Position numbers and translations under genes: made by a program. A stretch of DNA of 64,000 nt from contig CP051187.1 of assembly GCA_038087035.1 (NCBI GenBank), positions 1,426,001 through 1,490,000 on the forward strand. The letters run 5' to 3'. The stretch comes from Gloeotrichia echinulata CP02. GTDB taxonomy: Bacteria; Cyanobacteriota; Cyanobacteriia; Cyanobacteriales; Nostocaceae. Shown here piece by piece: positions 18,501-29,600 of this stretch. The notes under the pieces were generated by a model, which made no database searches, was not told the DNA's origin, and saw only the letters and a program-made list of their open reading frames with translations. Numbering within the stretch: the first letter of the stretch is position 1; each line of letters starts with the position of its first letter.

Positions 18501-20263
18501 ATCCGTTCTTGGGGATAATTCGGGTCAATCGGTACATAAGCAGCACCTGCTTTGAGGATACCGAGTACACCAATTATCATTTCTAAAGACCGTTCAACAG
18601 AGATACCAATTAAAGTATCTGGCTGAATTTGGTAATTTTGAATTAAATAATGAGCTAATTGATTAGCTTTTTGATTAAGTTGTTGATAAGTTAAACTTTG
18701 GGATTCAAACACCAAAGCAATATTATTAGGGTTTAAAGTAACTTGTGCTTCAAATAGGTCAACTAAAGTTTTATCTTGGGGATAATCAGTTTGAGTTTGA
18801 TTCCAGTGTTGTAGTTGCTGACGTTCATCCTCTGTCAGCAAGGATAGATTATTGATTGGTTGGTTCGGATGAGCAATAATTTGCTTCAGCAGCACTTCAA
18901 AATGTTGTACCATCCGTTGGATAGTTTGAGCTTCAAACAAATCAGTTGCATATTCCCATTCTGCTATTAACCCTTGAGGAATTTCGCGAAAAATCAGCGA
19001 CAAATCAAACAAAGTCGTGGTGTTTTCCCAACTAAAAGAGGTCAAAGTTAATCCATTGGTTTCTAATTTATCTTTGATTCCACTTTCTAAGCCAAAAGCA
19101 ACTTGAAATAGAGGATGATGAGAAAGCGAGCGCTCTAATCCCAGTTGATCAACCAGTTTCTCAAAAGGTAAATCTTGATGGTCATAAGCATCCAGAGTTA
19201 CTTGCTTGACTCGTTCAAGTAATTCTTTAAAAGTGGGATTCCCTTGTAGGTTGGTACGCAAAGCTAGGGTATTAACAAAAAAGCCAATCAGTGGTTCTAT
19301 TTCACAACGGTTGCGATTGGCGATCGCCGAACCAACAACAATATCCTCTTGTCCACTGTAGCGCGACAGTAACAGCGTAAATACTGTCAGTAAAGTCATA
19401 AACAGGGTAGTTCCTAACTCCTGACTCAAGCGTTTTAGCTTCTGTGTTAAATCTTGATTGAGTTGCAAAAATTCACTACGTCCCCTAAAGCTTTGCACTG
19501 ATGGGCGTGGTTTGTCTGTGGGTAATTCTAACAGAGGTGGGACTTCAGCTAATTGTTTTTGCCAGTAATTAAGTTGGGTTTGCAGTACTTCTCCCTGTAA
19601 CCATTGTCTTTGCCAATGGGCGAAATCTGCATATTGCAGCGATAATTCGGGTAGAGGAGATGGTTCTTGGGCACAAAATGTGGTATAAAGAGTTAATAAT
19701 TCCCGGCGGAATATCTCGATTGACCAGCCATCACAAACGATATGATGGATGACAAGCAACAGTAAATGGGATTGGTCAGCCAGTTTCAACAATTTTACCC
19801 GCAGCAAAGGTGGGTTTGATAAGTCAAAGGGCTGTTGTAATTCTTCTGTGGCTAACTGCTGCGCTTTGCTTAACTGGTCTTTTTCTGTCAATTCTCGCCA
19901 GTCTAGCACTTGCATTGTCAGTTGAGGATGAGCGTGAATCACCTGTATTGGCGACCCATCGACAACACAGAATGTGGTGCGTAAGACTTCATGACGTTGA
20001 ATAATTGCTGTGATGGCTTGTTCTAAAGCAAGTATATTCAAAAATCCGTTAATTTGCCAGAAAAACGGGATGTTATAGACACAATTTTCGCCTTCTAGTT
20101 GGTCGAGAAACCACAGTCTTTGTTGAGCAAAGGAGAGAGGAAGAGGTTGTTCTCGCGATATGGGTGTGAGGAGTGGAGATTGCTGTTGTTTTTTCAGTTT
20201 TTGTAGGACTAATTCTCGTTTTTCTGGTGAAAGATTTTCAAGACGTTTTAGTAGATCGCTCAT
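12566..20263 (-). CDS. apnC: Anabaenopeptin synthetase ApnC: C-A-PCP-C-A(MT)-PCP, Hph/Hty-type then N-Me-Ala/Gly-type
   Basis: A 2565-residue bimodular NRPS. Module 1: C (HHIVCDG near 173), A (YTSGSTGQPKG near 654), PCP (LGGHSLL near 1030). Module 2: C (HHIISDG near 1228), A (near 1708) with an N-methyltransferase inserted between its core motifs (WEIGCGTGMLL near 2073), PCP (LGGHSLL near 2499). Pocket 1 reads DLGFTGCVI plus Lys, which fits a homotyrosine/homophenylalanine domain given the adjacent hph genes. Pocket 2 reads DLFNNALTY plus Lys, known for Ala (and Gly) in cyanobacteria. This predicts Hph/Hty followed by N-methyl-Ala, exactly positions 4 and 5 of anabaenopeptins. The protein starts with a short helical segment (MSDLLKRLENLSPEKRE) and ends in an acidic tail (NSDEEEIEL), a likely partner for the TubC-type docking domain of ApnD. 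Confidence 0.93.
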   Translation of the reverse strand: MSDLLKRLENLSPEKRELVLQKLKKQQQSPLLTPISREQPLPLSFAQQRLWFLDQLEGENCVYNIPFFWQINGFLNILALEQAITAIIQRHEVLRTTFCVVDGSPIQVIHAHPQLTMQVLDWRELTEKDQLSKAQQLATEELQQPFDLSNPPLLRVKLLKLADQSHLLLLVIHHIVCDGWSIEIFRRELLTLYTTFCAQEPSPLPELSLQYADFAHWQRQWLQGEVLQTQLNYWQKQLAEVPPLLELPTDKPRPSVQSFRGRSEFLQLNQDLTQKLKRLSQELGTTLFMTLLTVFTLLLSRYSGQEDIVVGSAIANRNRCEIEPLIGFFVNTLALRTNLQGNPTFKELLERVKQVTLDAYDHQDLPFEKLVDQLGLERSLSHHPLFQVAFGLESGIKDKLETNGLTLTSFSWENTTTLFDLSLIFREIPQGLIAEWEYATDLFEAQTIQRMVQHFEVLLKQIIAHPNQPINNLSLLTEDERQQLQHWNQTQTDYPQDKTLVDLFEAQVTLNPNNIALVFESQSLTYQQLNQKANQLAHYLIQNYQIQPDTLIGISVERSLEMIIGVLGILKAGAAYVPIDPNYPQERIEFMLEDSGISVLLTQSFLLDKLPSFELVHPLQVICLDDETFTAGSKENPSPKTTPDNLAYIIYTSGSTGQPKGVMIEHRPIVNLALAWAKIFEVQSQSRLLQFGSFSFDLSIGEIATTFVTGACLYLGKKESLLPSQVLVDFLTHHKISHSFLSPSALSILPQATLPDLQCLTVGGEACPAELVEQWGKTRSFFNCYGPTESTVIVSISRCEPNGKKPSIGQPIANNSIYILNAHNQPLPPGIPGELCIAGVGLARGYLNRPQTTAQKFIEVELFGKIERIYKTGDLARWGNDGNLEYLGRIDEQVKLRGFRIELGEIESLLLQHPLVKEAVVILYKTDNNPRLLGYITEAEESVNLEGEIKEYLKNRLPNYMIPSQIIVLNQLPLTPNGKLDRRALPTPNIATSSHLEILVTPTEELLAILWQGLLKVNSVGRLDNFFELGGHSLLATQLVTRIRDSFGVELPVRKIFEQSVLSELAREIDARGTRTITPNITLQPENQPKTLSFAQSRLWFIAQLEGTGTSATYNMPIAFQFDGNLNVEALRLSLTYLLQRHTSLRSYFPPLEGEPQVVVKNVEDIEVLAIADLQALDQKTQGETVQRLADTHAQEPFDLNTGPLFKAKLLQLSQQKNVLLINIHHIISDGWSMGVFKREWEQAYAAFAAGDTPNLSPLPIQYSDYAAWQRNWLQGDILENQENYWKQQLNDAPRLLTLPTDHPRPAQQSYQGGHEEYCLSRELTQQLKIVSQKHGVSLFMTLLTAFNILLSRYSRQEDLCVGTAIANRTHSDTEGLIGFFVNTLVLRSKIQPEQSFSELLPQTRQTCLDAYAHQDIPFEYLVEQLQPERSLSHNPLFQVMMVLQNTQEAGKNVSLPGLELHYLEQNYPFAKFDLTLDLCENGNQLYCTWEYATDLFERETIQRMARHFEVLLTAITQNPQQPISKLPLMTRAEIQQLRSWNQTDIDYPQNQTLMTLFEQQVAQTPDKIAVVFEDQSLSYQQLNQKANQLAHYLLELKTEQQLPDNPLIAICVERSLSMIIGLFGILKAGGAYVPIDPNYPQERIHLMLADSNVSVLLTTNPIKKQLPLEKLKNSCQLLFLDAQTWVDQPTNNPHQPSKPDDLAYVIYTSGSTGRPKGVAIAQSSPVALVKWAHSVFSAEQLAGVLASTSICFDLSIFEIFVPLTQGGSVIVVENALYIEQARQSPVPITLINTVPSAAAQLLNMNAIGSSVQVINLAGEPLKNRLVQALYQTTSAKVVYNLYGPTEDTTYSTFTKVAKNVQDEPTIGQAIANTRIYILDHYNQPLPPGIPGQLCIAGAGLAQSYLHRPEITAEKFLEIELFGKTERIYHTGDLARWLPDGNLQYLGRIDHQIKLRGFRIELSEIEATLVKHPQIHEAVVIVREETDFDQRLIAYIVPTGTEDEYIQGEQVELWQQIFNDAYHQPQKPEDDPTLNVASWNDSYTGKPYPQTAMQEWRDTTVEQILELAPKRVWEIGCGTGMLLFKIAPHSQNYLVTDIAAAGLNYIEQHLEQQSLQDKVTLKQSAANQFDSFKTNDYDLVIMNSVIQYFPSLDYFLSVIEGAINAVTTRGAIFIGDVRNFDLLEAFHTAVEFYRAADELSIQDLRQQIQKSISTEGELLIAPNFFIALKQKFTRITQVQIQLKRGYAQTEMSRFRYDVILHLDQTDIPIAEPQWLNWPDQQLNLETIEKILTIQQPDLLGIKDIPNARLTSEMALLTAIDQLDGTVSHLKTAVVQGELGVEPETFRALTLDLPYTPFIQYSSTDFCCYDIIFQKNIPGKVTIPRFNQEHNWRLNSWQNYANQPLQYRTNQIEPALLEEWRDFLAKTLPEYMIPSHFIVLEKLPLTPNGKLDRKALPTADRAVTVTEIELPVTTTEKLLAELWTKLLKYEAIARQDNFFNLGGHSLLATQLCYRIRDKFKVELPLRLVFEYPILRELANYIDTCIWVNYDATNIQPLNSDEEEIEL

Positions 20264-20355
20264 AATACTTATTGTTGTCGGAAATTATTTTTTTTGAATT
20301 GAACCACAGAGACACAGAGAACACAGAGAAATAAAAAGGAATACTAATTTAATAC

Positions 20356-23300
20356 TCAAGAAAGCAATTGCTGCGTCACTTCTTCATCTGATAATTGATC
20401 AACTTCCCCTAAAATCTGTGCTAGGGCTTCATTTTCTGCTTGTTCAATCTGTTGAGCAATTACTGTTTGACTCAGTTCAGCAATGGTTGAATTTTCAAAC
20501 AAATAACGCAGAGGAAATTCTAGAGAAAAGGCTTCTCTCAGTCGAGAAATCACTTGAGTAGCAAGTAACGAATGTCCTCCTAACTCAAAAAAGTTATCGT
20601 GAATTCCCACCTGTTTGACTTTAAGAACTTCCGCCCAAATAGTGGCTAATTCTTGCTCAGTAGCCGTGCGAGGAGCAACAAAATCAACCTCTAGATTTCT
20701 TTGCGTAGTATCAGGAGCAGGTAAAGCACGGCGATTGATTTTACCATTAGGAGTTAGGGGTAATGCTTCCAGAAATACGAAAGCAGTAGGAATCATATAA
20801 TCTGGTAACTTTTTCTTGATTAAATTTCGCAAGGTAACAGGAGTTAGTGAATTATCTTGTGCAACCAGATACGCTACTAAAAGTTTCTTCCCTAATTCAT
20901 CTTCCCGCGCCATCACTACCACTTGTTGGATGTCAGGATGTTGAATTAAAATCGCTTCAATTTCTACTAATTCAATGCGAAAACCGCGAATCTTAACTTG
21001 TGTATCAAATCGACCGATAAATTCCAGATTTCCATCAGGAAGACGGCGGACTAAATCTCCGGTTTTGTAAAGGGTATCTCCCTCAACAAAAGGATTAGGA
21101 ATAAATCTTTCACGGGTTAATATTGATTGATTTAAGTAACCTCTAGCAACACTCGCCCCACCTACATAGAGTTCCCCAGTAACGCCAATGGGAACTCTAT
21201 GTAAATTCTCATCTAGTATGTAAACTGTCCTATCGCCAATGGGTTTTCCAATAGGAATTGAATGGAGATTTTCAGCAAGTTCTTTGGGAATTGGATAACA
21301 ACAGGTAAAAACTGTACATTCTGAAGGACCATAGCCATTAATTATCTGCGTTTCTGGTAATAATTTTAAGGCACGACGAACATGATCTACAGAAAGAGAT
21401 TCTCCGCCAATTAACAATTGTTTAACGCCTAACAAACCTTCTGGCATTGTATCAATCATCACATTGAAGAAGGCGGAAGTTAGCCAGAGGATGTTAACTT
21501 TTTGTTCTTGAATAATCTGACTTAAGCCGAATGGTGTCGGAATCTTTTCTGGATAAAGTACACAACGCCCACCGTAAAGCAATGGTGTCCAAAGTTCTAG
21601 GGTTAGTGCATCCCAAGAAATCGATGAATGTTGTAGCCAAATTTGTTCTGCATCAAGGTGGATATAATCGACCCCAAACATAAAACCAATCAAGCTACGA
21701 TGGGGAACTTCTGTGCCTTTTGGCGTTCCCGTTGAGCCAGACGTATAAATGATATAAGCTAAATTTTCTGGATTAACTTCACTGTGTAAATTGTCTTCCC
21801 TCTGTTGGGCAATTTTTTCCCAATCTGAGTCAAGATTAACTACGGTTTGATTATGGATTGGTAGCTTATCGTATACATGGGTTTGTGTTAGCAAAATGGG
21901 TGTTTGTGCATCTTCTAACATCAACGCCAGTCTTTCGCAAGGATAAGCGGGATCTAGGGGAACATAAGCGCCACCAGCTTTGAGAATAGCGAGTATTCCG
22001 ATTACCATTTCTAGGGAACGTTCGACACAAATTCCGACTCGAACTTCGGGTCTAACTCCTAATGATTTTAAATAATGGGCTAATTGATTAGCGCGATTAT
22101 TCAACTCCCGATATGTTAAATGTTGCTTTTGATAAACAACTGCTATAGTATCGGGAGTTTTTTCTACCTGTTCTTCAAATAAAATATGAATACATTTGTA
22201 ATTAATAGAATCTATTTGTTGTTGATTTTCTAGCAGAATTAATTGTTTTTCTTCATCTGCACTGCATAAAGATAATTGAGAAATATATTGTTGTAAATTA
22301 GCTGCTATTCCTGATAGCAATGTTTGGAAATGTCCAATCATGCGGGCAATTGTCTGTTTCTCGAAGCGACTGCTATCATAAATCATTCTGCCAGACAATT
22401 GTGATTCAGGATTAACCACTACCGTCAGAGGATAATTAGTGCGTTCAATACAACGAAAATGACTAAATTCTAAAGTTTTTCTGGTTGCATTTTCAGCCGA
22501 ATCTAGCGGATAATTTTCCAATACTAAAATACTTTCAAAGAGTGACATCCCGGTCGGAATATCACTCATTTGTTGAATTTCTGCTAGGGAAAAATAAGCA
22601 TACTGTTCCTGCTCAAATGCTTGGGCTTGTAATTGCTTCAGCCAGGGTAATAATTCCGTTGTTCCACTAACTTGTAGTCTTATAGGGAGGGTGTTGATTA
22701 AAAGCCCCACCATCGAGTCTACTTTTTCAAGTGTCGGTGGACGACCCGATACAGTCGCACCAAAAACTACATCCGTTTCTCCACTGTAGCGGGAAAGTAG
22801 TAACGCCCATGCTCCTTGTACCAAATTATTCAAAGTTAAATGGTGCTGTCGAGCCGCATATTGCAATTTTTCGGTTACGGTTTGAGATAATTGGAAATGT
22901 TGCTCATTATATATTCCTTCTTCTCTGTTTTCTCCCAGAAAAGTAGGAGTTTCAAAGCCCTGGAGAGTTTGTTTCCAAAAGCTCTTTGCTTTAGAAATGT
23001 CCTGTTTTTGTAACCAATCAATATATTCTCGATAAGGGACTGATGGTATGAGGTGTAATTGTTCGCCTCGCTGATGCGCTTCATAGAAAGCTAAAACTTC
23101 TTTGAGGATAATCTGCATCGACCAGCCATCAAAAAGTATATGATGATGACTCCAAATAAATTGGTAGGTCTGCTCTTTTAGCTCAATGATGGTAAAGCGC
23201 ATTAGGGGAGCAACACTCAGATCAAATCCCTTTTGGCGATCGCCTGACAAAAAATCCTCTAAATGCTGTTTTTGTTCATCGTGTGTTAAATTCCGCCAAT

Positions 23301-23565
23301 CCAGTTTCACCCACGGAATATCCACCTGTTTACTCACCATTTGCAAGGGCTTTTCTATCTCCTCCCAATAAAATGAACTGCGTAAAACTGGGTGTCGCGC
23401 CACAACCTTTTCCCAAGCTTGCTGGAAAGCAGAAAAATTCAATTCCCCAGAGACAATGCAAAGCAACTGCTCAAAATAAACTTCCGATTTTGGCTCATAA
23501 ATGGTATGAAACAACATCCCTTGTTGCATCGGTGAAAGTTCATAAAGGTCTGCGATATTTTGCAT
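20356..23565 (-). CDS. apnB: Anabaenopeptin synthetase ApnB: C-A-PCP, Val-type
   Basis: A 1069-residue single-module NRPS: C domain (HHHILFDG near 142), A domain (YTSGSTGTPKG near 608), PCP (DNFFELGGHSLL near 997). The pocket reads DALWLGGVF plus Lys, one residue from the common Val code DALWLGGTF, so Val (or Ile) is expected, matching anabaenopeptin position 3. Its C domain accepts the D-configured peptide from the epimerisation domain of ApnA, so it should be of the DCL type (inference from order). A strong ribosome-binding site AGAGGT precedes the ATG by 4 nt. The C-terminus (EVDQLSDEEVTQQLL) is a typical short linker. The gap to apnC is 92 bp and that to apnA 85 bp, consistent with one operon. 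Confidence 0.93.
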   Translation of the reverse strand: MQNIADLYELSPMQQGMLFHTIYEPKSEVYFEQLLCIVSGELNFSAFQQAWEKVVARHPVLRSSFYWEEIEKPLQMVSKQVDIPWVKLDWRNLTHDEQKQHLEDFLSGDRQKGFDLSVAPLMRFTIIELKEQTYQFIWSHHHILFDGWSMQIILKEVLAFYEAHQRGEQLHLIPSVPYREYIDWLQKQDISKAKSFWKQTLQGFETPTFLGENREEGIYNEQHFQLSQTVTEKLQYAARQHHLTLNNLVQGAWALLLSRYSGETDVVFGATVSGRPPTLEKVDSMVGLLINTLPIRLQVSGTTELLPWLKQLQAQAFEQEQYAYFSLAEIQQMSDIPTGMSLFESILVLENYPLDSAENATRKTLEFSHFRCIERTNYPLTVVVNPESQLSGRMIYDSSRFEKQTIARMIGHFQTLLSGIAANLQQYISQLSLCSADEEKQLILLENQQQIDSINYKCIHILFEEQVEKTPDTIAVVYQKQHLTYRELNNRANQLAHYLKSLGVRPEVRVGICVERSLEMVIGILAILKAGGAYVPLDPAYPCERLALMLEDAQTPILLTQTHVYDKLPIHNQTVVNLDSDWEKIAQQREDNLHSEVNPENLAYIIYTSGSTGTPKGTEVPHRSLIGFMFGVDYIHLDAEQIWLQHSSISWDALTLELWTPLLYGGRCVLYPEKIPTPFGLSQIIQEQKVNILWLTSAFFNVMIDTMPEGLLGVKQLLIGGESLSVDHVRRALKLLPETQIINGYGPSECTVFTCCYPIPKELAENLHSIPIGKPIGDRTVYILDENLHRVPIGVTGELYVGGASVARGYLNQSILTRERFIPNPFVEGDTLYKTGDLVRRLPDGNLEFIGRFDTQVKIRGFRIELVEIEAILIQHPDIQQVVVMAREDELGKKLLVAYLVAQDNSLTPVTLRNLIKKKLPDYMIPTAFVFLEALPLTPNGKINRRALPAPDTTQRNLEVDFVAPRTATEQELATIWAEVLKVKQVGIHDNFFELGGHSLLATQVISRLREAFSLEFPLRYLFENSTIAELSQTVIAQQIEQAENEALAQILGEVDQLSDEEVTQQLLS

Positions 23566-23608
23566 AATTACCTCTTGGGGATTGCACTTCGGCTCCGCTC
23601 AGTGACCA

Positions 23609-23645
23609 GGGATTGGGGATTGGGGATTGGGGATTGGGAATGGGA
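23609..23645. repeat. Short tandem repeat, GGGGATT unit
   Basis: Between apnA and apnB the plus strand carries about four tandem copies of a GGGGATT heptamer, then a degenerate GGGAATGGGA. Heptameric short tandem repeats of this kind are a known feature of heterocystous cyanobacterial genomes. There is no sign of function beyond spacing the two genes. Confidence 0.75.
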
Positions 23646-23650
23646 TATTT

Positions 23651-26600
23651 TTATTTATTCTTTGTGTTGTTATTGCTGATTTTGGCTAGGAATTTATCAA
23701 GCTGTTTCTGATTGAGTTTAGCTGCTGAAAAATCAGAAGGCGTATAGCCTGGTGATTCTTTTGATTGACAGTGAATAATCAGGCTTCTTAATACTTCCAT
23801 AAATCCTAAAGCTAACTTTTCAATGGTATCTCGCTTGTGAATTTTCTCGCTATAAGCAAAGTCCATTTCTAGCTTTCCTGACTGAATTAATCCGCTTATT
23901 GCCAATATATGGCTGCGATTTCCTCTCCTACTTTGCTCTGATTTCCACTCTTTAACGGCTCCCAACATCGCCGATGCAGAAAGTACTTGGTCAAATTGAC
24001 CTAAATAATTTAAACTTACTTCTGCTGAGGGTAAATTAGGGAATTTACTGTGAATTTCCCCATCTAGATGTAAATATCGCCAGATACCATAACCAATACC
24101 ATGTTTAGGTAGGCGACGCAGTTGTTCTTTAACTAATTTTAAAGTTTCTTCTAACTGATTAACAGAACTCACTTCTAATTTCACCGGGAATAAAGTCGTA
24201 AACCAACCGACGGTACGGGACAAATCTACATCTTCAAATAAGTCTTCTCGTCCATGTCCTTCTAAATCAACAATTAAGGATTTCTCCCCTGTCCATTGGC
24301 TAAAACTTTGGACTAAAGCAGTCAATAAAATATCGTTAATTTGTGTATTGTAAGCCGAGGGGACATCTTGCAGCAGGGCGCGGGTTTCATCTTCATTCAA
24401 AAACAGGGTAACAGAATTACTTGATGTTAAGGCATTGCTTTCTTTTTCTAGGGGGTAATCTATTGGCAAAGAAGCACTATTTCCCTCAAACTGAGATAAC
24501 CAGTAATCAATTTCTCTGCCTAATGTTTCTGATTGACTATATGCTTTTAGCTGATGTGCCCACTCTTGAAAAGAAGTAGTTTTCGCTGGTAAATTGATTG
24601 CTTTACCCCGGACAAGTTGCTGATAGGCTGTTGCTAAATCTTCCAGCAAAATTCGCCAGGAAATGCCATCTACCACTAGGTGATGAATCACAAATAGGAG
24701 TTGACTTGGTTGATTGATTCCCAGGTTAAACAACGCAACTCTGACAATTTCTCCTGATGACAAATTGAGACTAGCTTGAAGTTCAGCCTCTTTAGTTTTA
24801 ATTGCAGTTTGTTGTGCTTGGGGAGAAATTTCTGAGAAATCAACAATGGTGAAAGGAACTGTTTCTAGGGGTGCATCAATAATATGTTTCGGAGGATAGC
24901 TTTCGGGTACAAAGCGCGATCTCAAAGCATCGTGATGCCATAATAATTGTTGCACCGCTTGTTTTAATAAGTCCGGTTTTGTTCCTGATGGAATCTCTAA
25001 CAAAGCTGACTGGTTAAAGTAATGAGCATCCGGTAAACTCTGCTCAAAAAACCAATGCTGGATAGGTATTAGCGGCACTGAACCTGTGACTAAACCCTGA
25101 TTAGCTTTGATTTTACGGGTTGTGCCTACAACAGTGGCTAACTCAGCAATTGTTTGATACTGAAATAGTTGTTTTGGAGTTAGTTGTAATCCTGCTTGAT
25201 TGGCTCTAGAAATCATCTGAATACTGATGATAGAGTCACCACCTAATTCAAAGAAATTGTCGTGAATGCTGATATTTGTTTGTCTCAAGACTTCAGCCCA
25301 AATTGCTGCTAATTTCTCTTCTGTGGGAGTCCGAGGAACAACAAATCCTACCTCTAAATTTTTGTCAGAAGTATCTGGGATAGGTAAAGCACGATAGTCT
25401 ACTTTACCATTAGGAGTCATTGGTAGTTGATCTAATGAGACGAAGGCAGAAGGAACCATGTATGGGGGTAACTTCTGTTTGAGAAATTGGCGGATTTCAT
25501 CAAATTGGAATTGTTCTTGATTGCTAATAATGTAGGCGACGAGACGCTTATTTCCAGGAATGTCTTCACGAGCAATCACGACAGCTTGCTGCACCAGGGA
25601 ATGTTGATTTAAAATTGTTTCAATCTCACCAAGTTCAATCCTAAAACCACGAATTTTTACCTGAGAATCCATCCGCCCCAGATATTCGAGATTCCCATCA
25701 GGTCGATAACGGACTAAATCCCCAGTTTTGTATAATCTACTTTCTTCTATCTTCTCAAAAGGATTGGGAATAAATTTTTCTGTAGTCAATTCTGGAAGAT
25801 TCAAATAACCCCGCGCCACACCCGCACCGCCAATATGAAGTTCACCCGGTACTCCGATGGGGACAGGTTGCAAGTATTTATCTAATACATATACCTGCAC
25901 ATTACTAATAGGTTTTCCAATCGCAATTTCCTGACGATTGAGAACATTATCTAATAATGGGGATAAAGTGGCAACTACAGTTGTTTCAGTCGGTCCATAA
26001 CTATTAACCAACTGAGGATAATGTCCCACCAATTGATGCCACATTTCTACTTTTTCTGCTAGGACTCGTTCTCCACCAATAATTACCAGTCGTAATGATT
26101 TAGGTAATGATAAATTACCACTGGCTAATTCATGCACTAGCAAATGCCAATAAGCTGTTGGTAAATCCCATACTGTTAATTCCCAATCTTGGGACTGCTG
26201 TATAAATGCTGAGACAGACTGCAACATTTCCTGAGTACGCAGCACTAGAGTTCCACCACAACTTAAACAAGGATAGATTTCTTCTGCAGCAGCATCAAAA
26301 CTAATTGAGGCAAATTGGAGAACCCTATCCTTTGGTTTCAGTTGATATTCGGCGAAGGCTGTTTGAGTAAAATTAACCAAGGAATGGTGTTCAATTAGCA
26401 CCCCTTTGGGTTTGCCTGTGGAACCTGATGTATAGATAACATAGGCTAAGTTATTAGCTGCTACTTCATGGTCAGGATTTTCTCGATTTTGAGTAGAAAT
26501 TAAAGCCTTTTGGGCATCTAAACAAACTATTTCCAGATGATGATCGGCTTCTATGCTTGCCCATTGCTCCATCGTTACCAAAATCGGTAGTTGAGCATCA

Positions 26601-29600
26601 TTAACTATATCGCTCAATCGTTCGGCTGGATAGGCAGGGTCTAAGGGTACATAAGCACCCCCAGCTTTGAGAATTCCTAATAGTGCCACTACCATATTTA
26701 AGGAGCGCTCAATGCAGATTCCGACTAATACATCGGGTTTTACTCCTAACTTTTTTAGGTAATAAGCAAGTTGGTTAGCTTGTTCATTTAATTCCCGATA
26801 TGTAAGTTTTTGCTCCTCAAATATTACTGCTACTGCATCTGGAGTTTTGGCTACCTGTTCTTCAAATAATTGTTGAATACATTTCTTGGCGGGATAAGCT
26901 TTTTTAGTCTCGTTCCAGTCAACTAATAATTGATGCTGCTGCTCTTTTGTTAGTAGGGTGTATTGGGAAATTCGCTGATTAGGGTTAGCTAAAATCCCTT
27001 CTAATAATGTTTGATATTCACCCATCATCCGCTCAATGGTGGCAGCATTAAATAGGTCACTGTTATATTCCCAAACAAGAGTTATGCCCTCTGTTTCTAT
27101 TCCTTTGACTTCTTCTTGGGAATTGCGCCCTACTCGTTGTTCAAAACGAGGCATAACAACAACATCAAGATCGAATTTGGCTGATTTATTGTTGAGTGCC
27201 TCATGCTGTTTAATACTCAACCCAGGTAGATTCAAATTAGGTAAAAGAGCATCATGGAAGCTGAACATCACCTGAAATAGAGGATTGTAACTGAGATTTC
27301 TTTCTGGTTTAAGTGCCTCTACGACCTTATCAAAGGGTAAATCTTCGTTGGCGTAACCTTCCAAGGTAACATTACGCACTTGAGCCAGAAGCTCTCGAAA
27401 GGTGGGGTTGCCAGAAACATCTGTGCGTAGGACGATGTTATTGACAATCATGCCAATTAACCCTTCTGTCTCCCGCCAACGACGATTAGCGACTCCAGAT
27501 CCCACGCAAAGGTCTTCTTCTCCTGTGTAGCGGTAGAGCATGGTCACGAAAACCGCAAACATACTCATAAATAACGTCACCCCTTCTTGACGACCCATAT
27601 TTCTCAGGGCTTCGCAGACATCGAGGGGAAGTTCCATCCGCAGCATTCCACCTTGGTAGGTTTGCTCTACTGGTCGTGGGCGATCTAATGGTAATTCTAA
27701 TAAAGGGGGACTACCAGTTAATTTTTGTTGCCAATAGTTCAGTTGGGCTTGTGCTGGCTCTGTTAACACCCATTGTCTTTGCCAATTGGCAAAATCTGCA
27801 AACTGGAGTGCGGGTTCAGCTAGGGGTGACGGTTTTCCTTCAGAAAAGGCTTGATATAATGTTAATAATTCTCGCAAAAATAAATTGAATGACCAACCAT
27901 CATGAACCATGTGATGTTCAACATGAACTAATACATGTTCTTGGTTGCTTAACTTTAATAATTCCCAACGAATTAAGGGTAATTGACTAATATCAAAAGG
28001 CTTTTGAACCGCAATTTCTGTTAATCTCTCTAATTCCGTTTCCTGCTCTGATTTAGGAAGATGTTGCAGGTCAATAATTGGTAATTTCACAGATTTGGGA
28101 GGGTGAATTACTTGTACCAGCTTTCCCTCTACCGCCGGGAACGTAGTCCGGAATATTTCATGACGACGCAAAATTTCGCTGAGACTTTCCTCCAGGATAG
28201 GTATATTTAAATTTCCCCTAATCCGCAAACTCTCTTGAAATTGGTAAGCAGTCATGGAGGGGGCTAATTGCTCAATGAAATATACCCGTTCTTGGGCAAA
28301 AGAAACAGGTAAATAACCTTCTCTAGGAATTGGCGTAATTTTGGCTATGGGTGATGACTGTTGTAATTGCTGTTGCTGGATAATTACCTTAATTAAGTCG
28401 TTAATTGTCGGGTTTTCAAACAGTTGTCTAAAAGATAATTCAACTTGAAAAACATCCCGTATCCGAGACACAATTTGCGTGGCGATTAGCGAATGTCCAC
28501 CTAGTTGGAAAAAATTATCATCAATGCCAATCTGTTCCACACCAAAAACCTTACTCCAAATTTGGGCAAGAGTTTCTTCTTGTAAATTACGCGGTGCAAT
28601 AAAGGTTTCTTGAATATCAGGTATGGGAAGTGCTTGGCGATCAATTTTCCCATTGGGATTGAGGGGTAAAGTGTCTAAAGAAACAAAGACACTTGGCACC
28701 ATGTAACTAGGTAGCTGGTTTTTCAGGAAGCTTTGCAGAGTTGTGGAGTTAATCTCCGTCCTTTGATGGTAGACAACATAAGCTACTAGACGTTTGTTTC
28801 CAGGAGCATCTTCACGAAGAATAACTATGCTTTGTGAGACTTGGGGGTGTTGATTGAGGAGGGATTCAATTTCTTCTAATTCAATTCGGAAGCCGTTAAA
28901 TTTTATCTGATTATCAATGCGTCCTAAAAATTCTAGATTCCCGTCTGGTAAATATCGCCCTAAATCACCAGTTTTATATAATTTTGAATTGTTAAAGTGA
29001 TTTTTAATAAATTTTTCTGTGGTCAATTCTGGGCGGTTCAAATACCCTCGTGCTAGTCCAGCACCCCCGATGTATATTTCTCCTATTGTTTCAGTCGGAA
29101 CTGGTTGCAGGTTTTGATCTAAGACATAAATTTGGATATTATCGCCTATCGGTTTACCAATAGGAATTTCTGTTCTTTCTAGTTGAATTGTATTCAAATT
29201 AGATAAAGAGCAAATAGTCGCTTCAACCGTTGTTTCAGTGGGACCGTAGCTATTAATTAACTCAGGGAAATCCCCCACATACTTGAGCCACATTCTAACT
29301 TTTTCTGGTAGTACCCGTTCTCCGCCAATAATTACCAAGCGTAATGATGCGGGTAATGCTATTTGACTAATAGTTAATTCATTTACTAACAAATGCCAGT
29401 AAGCTGTGGGTAAATCCCATAGGGTTATTTGCCAATCTTGAGATTGCTGTACAAATGAGGCGACGGAATTGATCATTTCCTCAGTTCGTAGCACTAAAGT
29501 TGCACCACAACTCAAGCAGGGATAGATTTCTTCTACGAATACATCAAAACTCATCGAGCTAAACTGAAGAACTCTATCGCACGCAGAGATTTTATATTGA